The notes under the pieces: generated by a model
Told to the model about the DNA's origin: nothing
The model's input: the letters and a program-made list of their open reading frames with translations, nothing else
The model's database searches: none
Assembly: GCA_903932805.1 (NCBI GenBank)
Contig: CAIZHO010000528.1
Location: 1 to 14,825 of the forward strand
Length of the DNA stretch: 14,825 nucleotides
Direction of reading: 5' to 3'
DNA from: an uncultured Roseiflexaceae bacterium
GTDB lineage: Bacteria; Chloroflexota; Chloroflexia; Chloroflexales; Roseiflexaceae
Made by a program: the position numbers and the translations under genes
Shown here: positions 1 to 6,712 of the stretch, one piece after another
Numbering within the stretch: position 1 is the first letter of the stretch
Layout: each line of letters begins with the position of its first letter

Positions 1-131
1 ATGCCCAGCGCGTCTATGATCATCGACTTGCCCGCACCTGTCTCGCCACTCAGCACCGAAAAGCCGCTGGAAAAAGACAGGGTAACCTGGTCGATAATCG
101 CAAAATTACCGATATGGAGTTCTATAAGCAT
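1..131 (-). CDS. recN: DNA repair protein RecN, N-terminal fragment (cut by window edge)
   Basis: Only the first 43 codons are in the window; the gene continues past base 1. The peptide starts MLIELHIGNFAIIDQVTLSF and has a Walker A motif, GETGAGKS, at residues 29-36. This is the characteristic N-terminus of RecN, the SMC-like ATPase that acts early in double-strand break repair. The start is the ATG at 131-129, preceded by a good GAGG ribosome binding site six bases upstream. The gene lies 54 bases downstream of parB on the same strand, so it may be the last gene of a parA-parB-recN transcript, though the gap could hold its own promoter. The family call is confident because the start motif is so distinctive. 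Other SMC-like ATPases such as RecF begin differently. Confidence 0.9.
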   Translation of the reverse strand, partial: MLIELHIGNFAIIDQVTLSFSSGFSVLSGETGAGKSMIIDALG

Positions 132-185
132 AGTTGACCTCGTTTGGGACGCACGTGCAAGCAGAAGAATACTACTGCGCGCTTG

Positions 186-1142
186 TTACTTGGTGAAAAC
201 TTCAAGGAACTCTTGGAGCTTCTCAGGACTATGGAAGACGAAGGTTAATCGAACGTCACGTGGGCTCCGTTGGATTTGTACGGGGGTCCCAACGTACACT
301 TCGAGTTCACGTGCAACCGCACGGTCGTCGGCACTTGTCGTGTTTTGTGGTTCGGTGTCGATGGACGGATTGCCGGATGTCTTTGGTTTGATTGGGGCAG
401 GTTTGCCGCCTCGTGCGGTTACGCCACGGATGGTATGGAGTGCACTCGCTGCATCTGCGACCGAGGTGAATGAGCTATCACTAAGGAGCTCCGCTTCACG
501 CACCGTCATTGTTTCTTGTTGCATTACCGTCAGCAAGATATTCTGTTTGTCTTGTTCATTGATTTTGAGCAACGTACGACCGTGGCCAGCACTGATAGCT
601 CCTCCACGGAGTGCAATTTGCGCAGCTTCGCTGAGGCGTAAGAGTCGACGTGTGTTGGTGATGTGCACGCGACTTGTGCGGCCCATACGGACAGCGATTT
701 CTTCGTCACTGAGTTGGAATTCGTCCTTGAGTGCCTGATACGCAAGTGCTTCTTCGATGGGGTTCAGATCCGCACGTTGAACGTTTTCGATGATCGCTAT
801 TTCGAGCATCTCTTGGGGTGTGCTCTCGCGGATGATCACCGGTACCGTCGTTAGCCCCGCAAGCCCAGCAGCACGGAGACGCCGCTCGCCCGCAATGAGC
901 TCGTACCCACCACTGGGCAGACGAGTAACTATCAGAGGCTGTACAACGCCGTGCTCTTTGATGGATGCAGACAAGTCAGCAATTTGTTGATTGTCGAATG
1001 TCTTTCGTGGTTGATACCGATTGGGTCGTACATCACCGATTGCTATCTCTTGGATTGATAGATTGCTTGATGGTGCCCCGAGAGGAGCACTGGGGAGCAG
1101 CGCATCGAGCCCACTCCCAAGACCGCCACGTCGCTTGCTCAT
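186..1142 (-). CDS. parB: Chromosome partitioning protein ParB (Spo0J family)
   Basis: This 318-residue ParB is of normal length for chromosomal copies. It starts with the family's SKRRGGLGSGLDALLP peptide. The N-terminal CTP-binding ParB domain (about 30-125) holds GVVQP (65-69), GERRLRA (85-91) and ENVQR (119-123), the three conserved nucleotide-binding boxes. A helix-turn-helix DNA-binding region follows (about 138-195), then a variable Pro/Thr/Ser-rich linker (about 240-275) and a C-terminal dimerisation domain (278-318). In this family ParB binds parS, closes as a CTP-dependent clamp and slides along flanking DNA. Three parS sites lie about 1 kb away. The ATG is four bases after the parA stop, with a GAAGGG ribosome binding site inside the end of parA, which suggests translational coupling. 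All key motifs appear intact. Confidence 0.97.
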   Translation of the reverse strand: MSKRRGGLGSGLDALLPSAPLGAPSSNLSIQEIAIGDVRPNRYQPRKTFDNQQIADLSASIKEHGVVQPLIVTRLPSGGYELIAGERRLRAAGLAGLTTVPVIIRESTPQEMLEIAIIENVQRADLNPIEEALAYQALKDEFQLSDEEIAVRMGRTSRVHITNTRRLLRLSEAAQIALRGGAISAGHGRTLLKINEQDKQNILLTVMQQETMTVREAELLSDSSFTSVADAASALHTIRGVTARGGKPAPIKPKTSGNPSIDTEPQNTTSADDRAVARELEVYVGTPVQIQRSPRDVRLTFVFHSPEKLQEFLEVFTK

Positions 1143-1146
1143 GGTA

Positions 1147-1956
1147 CTATCCCTTCAAGTTCATGCGTATGAGTAAATCTTCGGCTACCCGTTGGTATGC
1201 GGTGGTGGCACGGCCATCGGGATCGTATTCGTATAACATTTGGCCATAACTCGGTGCTTCACTCGCACGTACACTCCGCGGTATCGGTGTGTTGCAAATA
1301 TGCACAGGGAAAAATCGACGTACTTCGTCGACAACTTGTTGTGCAAGGTTCGTTCGACCGTCATACATCGTCATTACAACTCCAAGAATAGACAGCTTGG
1401 GGTTGAGGCTTTGGTGTACGCGGTCGATGATGTTTTTGAGTTGCGCGAGTCCCTCTAACGCCAAAAATTCACATTGGAGAGGAATACACACGGTATTGGC
1501 AGCTGCCAATGCGTTGACCGATACAAACCCGAGCGCTGGTGGACAATCGAGCATAATTATGTCGTAGGTGTGTCGTATAGGAGCAATCGCCTCTAAGAGT
1601 CGAAATTCACGACGCTCTGTGTCGACAAGCTCCACTTGTACGCCAGACAGCCGTTCACTTGCCGCAATCAAATCGAAATTTGGACGATTTGTGGGGAGTA
1701 TTGCCGCTGTGATTGGTTTTGTCCCCATAATCACCTCGTAGGTCGTGTTGACAAGATTTTGTTTGCTTACACCGAGACTCGTTGCAGCATTTCCCTGTGC
1801 ATCACAATCAATAAGCAGAACACGGAGCTTACTGCGCGCAAACTCACCACACAGATTCACTGCAGAAGTGGTTTTACCCACCCCACCTTTCTGATTCATG
1901 CATGCCACAATTATGCCGGCACGTGGTACTTCGTTTGGATGGTGCTGTACAGTCAC
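1147..1956 (-). CDS. parA: Chromosome partitioning ATPase ParA (Soj family)
   Basis: ParA is the deviant-Walker ATPase that binds DNA nonspecifically and moves ParB-parS complexes. From the GTG at 1956 the protein has 269 residues. The deviant Walker A, KGGVGKTT, is at 23-30; LLIDCDAQGNAATSLG is at 47-62; Walker B, IIMLDCPP, is at 133-140; and MTMYDGRTNLAQQVVDEVR, typical of Soj, is at 195-213. I chose the GTG start because AGGAG lies six bases upstream. An in-frame TTG at 2034 would add 26 residues (MTTPYLFHHLKRYSKHTHSC and so on) that do not resemble the family, and that start has no comparable site. It lies four bases upstream of parB and diverges from lutABC across the parS cluster. A possible promoter is at 2049-2077. 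Confidence 0.96.
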   Translation of the reverse strand: MTVQHHPNEVPRAGIIVACMNQKGGVGKTTSAVNLCGEFARSKLRVLLIDCDAQGNAATSLGVSKQNLVNTTYEVIMGTKPITAAILPTNRPNFDLIAASERLSGVQVELVDTERREFRLLEAIAPIRHTYDIIMLDCPPALGFVSVNALAAANTVCIPLQCEFLALEGLAQLKNIIDRVHQSLNPKLSILGVVMTMYDGRTNLAQQVVDEVRRFFPVHICNTPIPRSVRASEAPSYGQMLYEYDPDGRATTAYQRVAEDLLIRMNLKG

Positions 1957-1962
1957 TGGGTT

Positions 1963-1967
1963 CTCCT
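1963..1967 (-). promoter_or_regulatory. Ribosome binding site that sets the parA GTG start
   Basis: On the minus strand AGGAG is followed by six bases (AACCCA) and then GTG at 1956-1954. This is well placed and supports the shorter 269-residue ParA over the longer TTG-initiated frame. Confidence 0.7.
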
Positions 1968-2048
1968 GTTGCGCACACGAGTGTGTATGCTTACTATACC
2001 GTTTGAGATGATGAAAAAGGTACGGGGTGGTCAATAGTCGTACTGGAG

Positions 2049-2077
2049 ATTGTACTGTATTTCGTAGTTGTTGTCCT
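2049..2077 (-). promoter_or_regulatory. Possible sigma-70 promoter of parAB
   Basis: On the minus strand AGGACA (2077-2072) and TACAAT (2054-2049) are separated by exactly 17 bases, matching the -35 and -10 consensus at four and five of six positions. Transcription would start near 2042, about 86 bases before the parA GTG. The first parS site begins 11 bases upstream of the -35 element, so bound ParB could affect this promoter. A second -10-like hexamer, TATAGT (1998-1993), lacks a good -35. Confidence 0.4.
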
Positions 2078-2087
2078 GTTTGGATGC

Positions 2088-2103
2088 TGTTTCACGTGAA
2101 ACA
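2088..2103. other. parS: parS centromere site 1
   Basis: A perfect match to the canonical 16-bp chromosomal ParB palindrome TGTTTCACGTGAAACA. Its flanking bases (C on the left, A on the right) do not extend the symmetry. It is the copy nearest parA. Confidence 0.95.
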
Positions 2104-2154
2104 ATGATGCATTTGTAATGGATTGTACGGTGTGAGCAATTTTGCAAACGGGAT

Positions 2155-2170
2155 TGTTTCACGTGAAACA
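2155..2170. other. parS: parS centromere site 2
   Basis: A second perfect TGTTTCACGTGAAACA. Here the symmetry extends three bases on each side, giving a perfect 22-bp palindrome at 2152-2173. It starts 67 bases after site 1 begins. Confidence 0.95.
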
Positions 2171-2188
2171 ATCTGTTGGAGACGCAAC

Positions 2189-2204
2189 TGTTTCACGTGA
2201 AACA
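2189..2204. other. parS: parS centromere site 3
   Basis: A third perfect TGTTTCACGTGAAACA, starting 34 bases after site 2 begins. One extra symmetric base on each side makes an 18-bp palindrome (2188-2205). It lies about 50 bases upstream of the likely lutA -10 element. Confidence 0.95.
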
Positions 2205-2254
2205 GCCGCGGAGACAAGTGGCAATCTTTCGAATACTCAAGTGAGGGCATCGTG

Positions 2255-2260
2255 TAGAAT
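2255..2260 (+). promoter_or_regulatory. Possible -10 element of the lutABC promoter
   Basis: TAGAAT matches the -10 consensus at five of six positions and would give a start near 2267, about 20 bases before the lutA ATG. There is no good -35 hexamer at 16-18 bases upstream, so if real this promoter probably needs an activator or another sigma factor. No clear operator palindrome other than parS lies nearby. Confidence 0.35.
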
Positions 2261-2286
2261 ACGAGAACGCGACAAGAGAGGATCAG

Positions 2287-3021
2287 ATGAAGATAGCGTT
2301 GTTTATCACGTGTTTCAACGACACGCTCTTCCCGAACACCGGTAAAGCTGTTGTGACCATTCTTGATCGGTTGGGGCACCAAGTGGCGTTTCCTGAGGAA
2401 CAGACATGTTGTGGGCAGATGCATTTCAACACGGGGTATCAGGCCGAGGCAATGCCGCTGATAAAGCGGTTTGTGCGGGTGTTTTCGGAGTATGAATGCA
2501 TCGTGTCGCCGTCTGCGTCGTGCGTGGGAATGGTGCGCGAGATGTATCGATATGCAGCAGAAGTTGCGCAGGACGCGGCGCTTGCAGCACAGATCGACCT
2601 GTTAGCGCCGCGTGTATACGAATTGTCGGAGCTTTTGGTGAATAAATTAGGGCACGAGGATGTTGGTGCATATTACCCACACCGGGTCACATACCATCCG
2701 ACGTGCCATTCATTGCGTGGGATTCGCGTCGGCGATGCGCCCGAGAGGTTGTTGCGCGCGGTGCGGGGGATTGACTATGTGCCGTTGCCAGCGGCGGTAG
2801 AATGTTGCGGGTTTGGCGGGACATTTGCCGTCAAAAATGCAGACACGTCAATGGCTATGTTGAGCGACAAGATGCGCAACATTACGGGGACGCGTGCCGA
2901 GGTGTGTGTGGCTGCCGACAATTCGTGTTTGATGCACATCGGTGGTGCATTGCATCGGCAGCGTACCGGGGTCAAGATTGCGCACTTGGCAGAAGTGCTT
3001 GCGATGGAGGAGCAGGTATGA
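2287..3021 (+). CDS. lutA: L-lactate utilisation iron-sulphur protein LutA (YkgE family)
   Basis: LutA is one of three subunits that oxidise L-lactate to pyruvate in LutABC systems. It is related to the cysteine-rich CCG subunits of heterodisulfide reductase and glycolate oxidase. This 244-residue protein has two complete CCG-type repeats. The first has Cys9, Cys41-Cys42-Gly and Cys79. The second has HPTCHS (137-142), CCGFGG (173-178) and DNSCLMHIGG (211-220). Length and motif layout are normal. The ATG has a GAGAGG site five bases upstream (2276-2281). The stop overlaps the lutB start as ATGA, which indicates coupled translation. It is the first gene of the only plus-strand operon in the window, starting 82 bases after parS site 3. 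No signal peptide is seen, so it should be cytoplasmic. Confidence 0.94.
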   Translation: MKIALFITCFNDTLFPNTGKAVVTILDRLGHQVAFPEEQTCCGQMHFNTGYQAEAMPLIKRFVRVFSEYECIVSPSASCVGMVREMYRYAAEVAQDAALAAQIDLLAPRVYELSELLVNKLGHEDVGAYYPHRVTYHPTCHSLRGIRVGDAPERLLRAVRGIDYVPLPAAVECCGFGGTFAVKNADTSMAMLSDKMRNITGTRAEVCVAADNSCLMHIGGALHRQRTGVKIAHLAEVLAMEEQV

Positions 3022-4466
3022 AGCCAGACTCAGTCATCATTGAACTGTCGCCAGAGTTTTCGGTTGGCGCTAAACAGGCACTGCAGAACACTCAACTCAG
3101 ACGCAACATGGGCAAGGCGACGCAGACAATCCGCGCTAAGCGGGCTGCGGTTGTGGGCGAAGTTGCGGACTGGGAAGAGTTGCGCGATGCAGGAGAGCGC
3201 ATCAAGGCCGACACGATGGCGCACCTGGATGTGTACATCCAACAGCTCGAAAAGAACATTCAAGCCGCAGGAGGTACCGTCCATTGGGCGAGTACGGCAG
3301 CGCAGGCAAACGATATTGTGACGCGTCTTATTCAGGCGACGAAGTCTAAACACATCATCAAAGTAAAGTCGTTAACGACCGACGAGATACGGCTCAACGA
3401 AGCACTCGAAGCAGCGGGAATCACGCCGATCGAAACAGACCTCGCAGAGCTGATTATCCAATTGGCGCACGAGAAATCATCGCATATCCTGGTGCCAGCG
3501 ATACATAAGAATCGATCCGAGATTCGTGAGCTGTTCCAAAAGGCCATGCATTTGCCGGACCTGACGGATGATCCCAAGGATCTCGCTGCAGCTGCGCGGA
3601 CATTTCTGCGCGAGAAGTTCATGTCGGTCAAAGTCGCAACGAGCGGGGCGAACTTCGCAATTGCCGAGACCGGGAGTGTCTGCGTCGTCGAATCCGAAGG
3701 TAATGGACGAATGTGTTTGACGTTGCCGGATGTTCTCATCACGGTCATGGGTATCGAAAAAATCCTGCCGCGCTGGGAAGATCTGGGTGTCTTTATGCAA
3801 CTGCTGCCACGGTCTTCGACGGGTGAGCGGATGAACCCATATACGTCGATCTGGACAGGTGTGCACCCCGGTGATGGGCCGCAGGAGTTCCACATCGTTC
3901 TTTTGGACAACGGGCGGACGCAGGTGTTGGGTGATAGTGTCGGTCGCCAGACATTGCACTGCATCCGTTGTAGTGCATGTATCAATATCTGTCCCGTTTA
4001 TGAACGGACGGGTGGGCACGCATATGGGTCGGTGTATCCTGGCCCGATTGGAGCGATTTTGACGCCGCAATTGGTAGGTACCGAACACACGTCGTCGCTG
4101 CCGTACGCGTCGTCGTTGTGCGGGGCGTGTTATGACGTGTGTCCAGTCAAGATCAACATCCCCGAGGTGCTGGTCCATTTGCGTGGTCGAGTCGTGCGCG
4201 AGCAGCACACACACGTGACGGGGTGGTTGGATCCTGAGTCCATCGGGATGGCTGGGCTGGCGCAGGTATTTGGCAATCGTGTGACGTACGAAGCGGCACA
4301 GGCAATGGGAAAACTGGCCCAGTGGCCGTTTGTGCACGAAGGTTATATTGAAAATGGTCCAGGGCCGTTAGGTGCATGGACGGCGATGCGGGATCTGCAG
4401 GCAATACCGGATCAGACGTTCCGACAATGGTGGCGCGAAAGGAACAAACATGACGACAACGCGTAA
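3018..4466 (+). CDS. lutB: L-lactate utilisation iron-sulphur protein LutB
   Basis: This 482-residue protein has the LutB layout. A LUD domain (about 70-300, with the ATSGANFAIAETGSVCVVES region at 207-226) is followed by a two-cluster ferredoxin module. The first cluster has CIRCSACINICPVY (Cys315, 318, 321, 325); the second has CGACYDVCPVK (Cys368, 371, 375). These should carry [4Fe-4S] clusters that pass electrons from lactate oxidation. I chose the ATG at 3018 because it overlaps the lutA stop by four bases and has GGAGG just upstream. The frame is open back to 2802, but that part lies inside lutA and is not LutB-like. The end overlaps lutC by 17 bases. No membrane segment or signal peptide is seen. 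Confidence 0.95.
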   Translation: MKPDSVIIELSPEFSVGAKQALQNTQLRRNMGKATQTIRAKRAAVVGEVADWEELRDAGERIKADTMAHLDVYIQQLEKNIQAAGGTVHWASTAAQANDIVTRLIQATKSKHIIKVKSLTTDEIRLNEALEAAGITPIETDLAELIIQLAHEKSSHILVPAIHKNRSEIRELFQKAMHLPDLTDDPKDLAAAARTFLREKFMSVKVATSGANFAIAETGSVCVVESEGNGRMCLTLPDVLITVMGIEKILPRWEDLGVFMQLLPRSSTGERMNPYTSIWTGVHPGDGPQEFHIVLLDNGRTQVLGDSVGRQTLHCIRCSACINICPVYERTGGHAYGSVYPGPIGAILTPQLVGTEHTSSLPYASSLCGACYDVCPVKINIPEVLVHLRGRVVREQHTHVTGWLDPESIGMAGLAQVFGNRVTYEAAQAMGKLAQWPFVHEGYIENGPGPLGAWTAMRDLQAIPDQTFRQWWRERNKHDDNA

Positions 4467-5100
4467 TCAGGTTTTGTCGGACATCCAGGCAGCAACGGTT
4501 CGCGGACAACGGCCCGGGTATGTATCGCATTCATTTGCGACCGACCGTACTCCTAATGCGGAATTGAGTCCAGCAGCGCTGGTGCACATGTTTGCCGAGC
4601 GTGTGAGCGAGTACAAGGCGTGGGTCGGGTATAGTACGACGGATGGCCTGTCTGCGGCTATTGCTGCGCGACTGGAGATGTATGGGACGCGATATGTGGT
4701 GCCGGCTGATTTTCCGGCAGACATCCTGCAACAGATCCCTTGTATCCGTGATGAGCAGCTCAGCCATGCAGACATCGCAGCGACCGATGGTGTGGTGAGT
4801 TTATCGGCATTGGGCATTGCACAGACGGGCACGATTGTGCTCGATGCAGGGGTTGGGCAGGGGCGTAGAGCGTTGACGCTGCTGCCTGATTATCATCTGT
4901 GTGTGGTGTACGCTGCGTCGATTGTGCTGACGGTACCCGAGGCGTTTGCGCGGCTGCGGGCGTCGATTGTCGAACGGCGTGCGCCGCTGACGTTCATCTC
5001 TGGGCCATCAGCGACGTCTGATATCGAGTTGAATCGCGTCGAGGGGGTGCACGGCCCACGGCGCCTCGAAGTCATCATCGTCGACGCACCAGGGCGCTGA
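4450..5100 (+). CDS. lutC: L-lactate utilisation protein LutC (LUD domain)
   Basis: LutC is the third subunit of the lactate oxidation system and consists of a single LUD domain. The 216-residue protein has the family blocks ALGIAQTGTIVLDAG (120-134), GRRALTLLPDYHLCVV (138-153) and, near the C-terminus, TFISGPSATSDIELNRVEGV (181-200). The last of these contains the conserved SGPSATSDIE signature. I chose the ATG at 4450, inside the end of lutB, because AAAGGA lies six bases upstream; the frame is also open further upstream but overlaps lutB more. It is the last gene of the operon, and a strong terminator starts 22 bases after its stop. No D- or L-lactate permease or regulatory gene follows, so transport must be encoded elsewhere. 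Confidence 0.94.
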   Translation: MTTTRNQVLSDIQAATVRGQRPGYVSHSFATDRTPNAELSPAALVHMFAERVSEYKAWVGYSTTDGLSAAIAARLEMYGTRYVVPADFPADILQQIPCIRDEQLSHADIAATDGVVSLSALGIAQTGTIVLDAGVGQGRRALTLLPDYHLCVVYAASIVLTVPEAFARLRASIVERRAPLTFISGPSATSDIELNRVEGVHGPRRLEVIIVDAPGR

Positions 5101-5122
5101 GCGACAGTTGTTTGAGGTGGTG

Positions 5123-5150
5123 GCGGGCTGCAGATGCAGCCCGCTTTTCT
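5123..5150 (+). terminator. Intrinsic terminator of lutABC
   Basis: GCGGGCTGC and GCAGCCCGC form a perfect nine-base-pair, GC-rich stem around the loop AGAT, followed by TTTTCT. This is a textbook rho-independent terminator for the plus strand. Its T-run overlaps the stop codon of the convergent CuA gene. On the minus strand the hairpin follows that stop at once but has no T-run, so it may protect that mRNA's 3' end rather than terminate it. Confidence 0.88.
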
Positions 5151-5628
5151 ATGGCGTAATGGTGATTGTGCCCGTCATTTGTGGGTGGTTGGGGCCACAG
5201 TACGAGGTGCAGGCGAGTGCGTAGGTACCGGGTGTGGTGAATGTGATGGTGTGTGTGCTAATTTTGCCTGCAATGACAGGGATGACGGGTTCGGTGCCGA
5301 TTTTGAAGGAGTGCATCACATCCATGCTGGTAGCGATGAGGGTAACGGTCGAACCAGCGGGGAGGGTAAACGCAAATGGTAGATTGCGTTGTTGGCCGGC
5401 ATCAAATACCCATTCTTTGGCGATAAAACGCAGGATGTAGGTTGTGTCACCGGTTTTGAAGAGGCCGCGATCGCGGAACTCTGTCTTGTTGAGGCGCAAT
5501 GGATCGATGGTACCGGCGGCGATGGGTGCCTGGACGAACTGGATAGCAAGAAACGCCGCAGACACCGTGAGGGACAATCCTCCGACGATGGCTGCGGCTA
5601 TTTTCCAGAGGGCGATGGGGCGTCGCAT
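5149..5628 (-). CDS. Membrane-anchored CuA cupredoxin, ba3-type cytochrome oxidase subunit II-like
   Basis: This 159-residue protein has one N-terminal membrane helix (about 8-33) and an external cupredoxin domain. The CuA site is complete: His106 in MDVMHSF, then CTSYCGPNHPQM with Cys140, Cys144, His148 and Met151. The single helix, small size and YCG-x2-H-x2-M-x-GT pattern match subunit II of ba3-type (B-family) oxidases, which takes electrons from cytochrome c or a cupredoxin, better than the two-helix A-family subunit. I chose the ATG at 5628, four bases after the epimerase stop; a start at 5697 would overlap that gene by 65 bases. No clear ribosome binding site is seen, so translational coupling is likely. 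Oddly, no subunit I is adjacent. It could also be a standalone CuA electron carrier or copper protein. Confidence 0.85.
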   Translation of the reverse strand: MRRPIALWKIAAAIVGGLSLTVSAAFLAIQFVQAPIAAGTIDPLRLNKTEFRDRGLFKTGDTTYILRFIAKEWVFDAGQQRNLPFAFTLPAGSTVTLIATSMDVMHSFKIGTEPVIPVIAGKISTHTITFTTPGTYALACTSYCGPNHPQMTGTITITP

Positions 5629-5632
5629 CGGA

Positions 5633-6676
5633 CTAAAAGAAGATCTTTGCGATACCGAGGATGCCTTGCTTCCAGGGTACGCGATGCGAGACGCCACTGG
5701 CGTTGGCGAACGCCGACAGATTGGCGACGTACCAATGATAATTGCGAATCAATGCTTGTTTGTTCGAGAACTGCGGCGCGTAGCCCAGCTTGTTCTGCGC
5801 TTTGTCGATCGACACAAACGAATCAGTGACGGCAGTCTCGTAGACCCACTTGTAGAGCGGTGAAAGTTTGAGCAGCTCGAGGAAGCGCAGCGTCCAGATG
5901 ACCGGTGCAGCAGGCAGGGGGACGATTTTCTTGCCGAAGCCCGCAACATCCAGCACAGCCTGATAATCTTCGCGCATGGTAGTGAACTCTTTTGCGCCGA
6001 CATTAAAGGTATCGTTGACGACAGCATCTTCGCCGGTGGCGCAGAGGTAGATCGCCTGACAAAGGTCTTCGACATCGAGGAACTGGTAGCGGTTGTTGCC
6101 GCTGCCGATCATGGGGAACCCGTGGCCGTCTTTTGCCCAGTCATACAGCAGCGCAAAGACGCCCAACCGCTCCGGTCCCACAAAGGACTTGGGTCGCAGA
6201 ATGGGAACAACCATTCCGGTGGCACGGAAGTCGACACAAATCTGTTCTGCGGCGACTTTAGCTTCGCCATAGGGGCCCACGCCGACCAGTGTGTCGTCTT
6301 CGAACAACGGATGATGATCGGGTATGCCGTAGACGGCGGTAGAAGAAATATGGATAACGCGATTGATTCCGCGCTTCTGGGCGGCAGTCAGCACGTTACG
6401 GGTGCCGTCGAGGTCGGTGGTGCGGATGTCTTTTTCGGAGTACAGCGGCAGCGCTGCGGCAGTATGGACGACGAGGTCGCACCCTTCCATCGCGGCATAG
6501 AGGGCCTCTTGGTTGCGGATGTCTCCGGTGACTTCGGTGATCTGGTTGCGTTCAGGGTAATCGAACGACGCGATGTCATAGCTGACAACGCTGTGACCGC
6601 GGCTCAGCAGGTAGCGTACGAGGTTTATGCCCAGAAATCCGGCACCACCGGTGATGAGGATGCGAGTTGGTTGCAT
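5633..6676 (-). CDS. NAD-dependent epimerase/dehydratase (extended SDR)
   Basis: This 347-residue protein is an extended short-chain dehydrogenase/reductase. The NAD-binding TGGAGFLG is at 9-16, an Asp ending the second strand is at 34, HTAAA is at 71-75, SSTAVYG at 111-117 holds the active-site Ser, and YGEAK at 136-140 supplies the catalytic Tyr and Lys. RPKSFVGP (161-168) is the usual substrate-side block. Such enzymes act on nucleotide sugars or on 3-beta-hydroxysteroid-like substrates; the sequence alone does not decide which. The C-terminal third (about 255-347) is rich in aromatic and basic residues. The ATG has AAGGAG six bases upstream. It lies 36 bases after valS, and that gap holds a small ACGGC/GCCGT hairpin. 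The link to valS looks positional rather than functional. Confidence 0.88.
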   Translation of the reverse strand: MQPTRILITGGAGFLGINLVRYLLSRGHSVVSYDIASFDYPERNQITEVTGDIRNQEALYAAMEGCDLVVHTAAALPLYSEKDIRTTDLDGTRNVLTAAQKRGINRVIHISSTAVYGIPDHHPLFEDDTLVGVGPYGEAKVAAEQICVDFRATGMVVPILRPKSFVGPERLGVFALLYDWAKDGHGFPMIGSGNNRYQFLDVEDLCQAIYLCATGEDAVVNDTFNVGAKEFTTMREDYQAVLDVAGFGKKIVPLPAAPVIWTLRFLELLKLSPLYKWVYETAVTDSFVSIDKAQNKLGYAPQFSNKQALIRNYHWYVANLSAFANASGVSHRVPWKQGILGIAKIFF

Positions 6677-6712
6677 GTCGTGCTCCTTGCGCGACGGCGG
6701 CTGCCGTGCGGG

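Larger units (their letters stand above)
1957..2286. other. Divergent parA/lutA intergenic region with parS cluster
   Basis: This 330-base stretch between the parA start and the lutA start is the longest gap in the window. It holds three parS sites (2088-2103, 2155-2170, 2189-2204), a possible parA promoter to the left and a possible lutA -10 element to the right. GATTGTAC occurs twice (2048-2055 and 2121-2128), which may be chance. I saw no DnaA box and no convincing small gene. Open frames across it are short and read through the parS palindromes. Confidence 0.8.

Noticed and set aside
1..738. Long plus-strand open frame (245 codons) at the left end
   Set aside because: It is antisense to parB and recN, both of which have clear motifs. 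The frame has no recognisable domain and its apparent start is just the window edge.
1957..2034. 26-residue N-terminal extension of ParA from a TTG
   Set aside because: Weak start codon, no supporting ribosome binding site, and a sequence unlike Soj proteins. The GTG at 1956 has a well-spaced AGGAG.
2029..2034. TTGACC as the -35 of the parA promoter
   Set aside because: The nearest good -10, TATAGT at 1998-1993, is 30 bases away, far too long a spacing.
2088..2204. Repeated palindromes as a CRISPR array or transposon ends
   Set aside because: The repeats are the known parS sequence with unequal spacing, no spacers of constant length, no cas genes and no transposase.
2092..2424. Minus-strand open frame across the parS sites and the lutA start
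   Set aside because: It reads through two or more parS palindromes, overlaps the start of lutA, and shows no family resemblance.
2802..3017. Upstream extension of lutB
   Set aside because: The frame is open, but this part lies within lutA, and the ATG at 3018 has a ribosome binding site and the usual coupled overlap.
3477..4337. 286-codon minus-strand open frame inside lutB
   Set aside because: It is antisense to the LUD and ferredoxin parts of lutB, is rich in Arg, His and Gln, and has no recognisable motif.
5629..5697. 23-residue extension of the CuA protein
   Set aside because: It would overlap the end of the epimerase gene by 65 bases. The internal ATG lies just after the epimerase stop and directly before the membrane helix.
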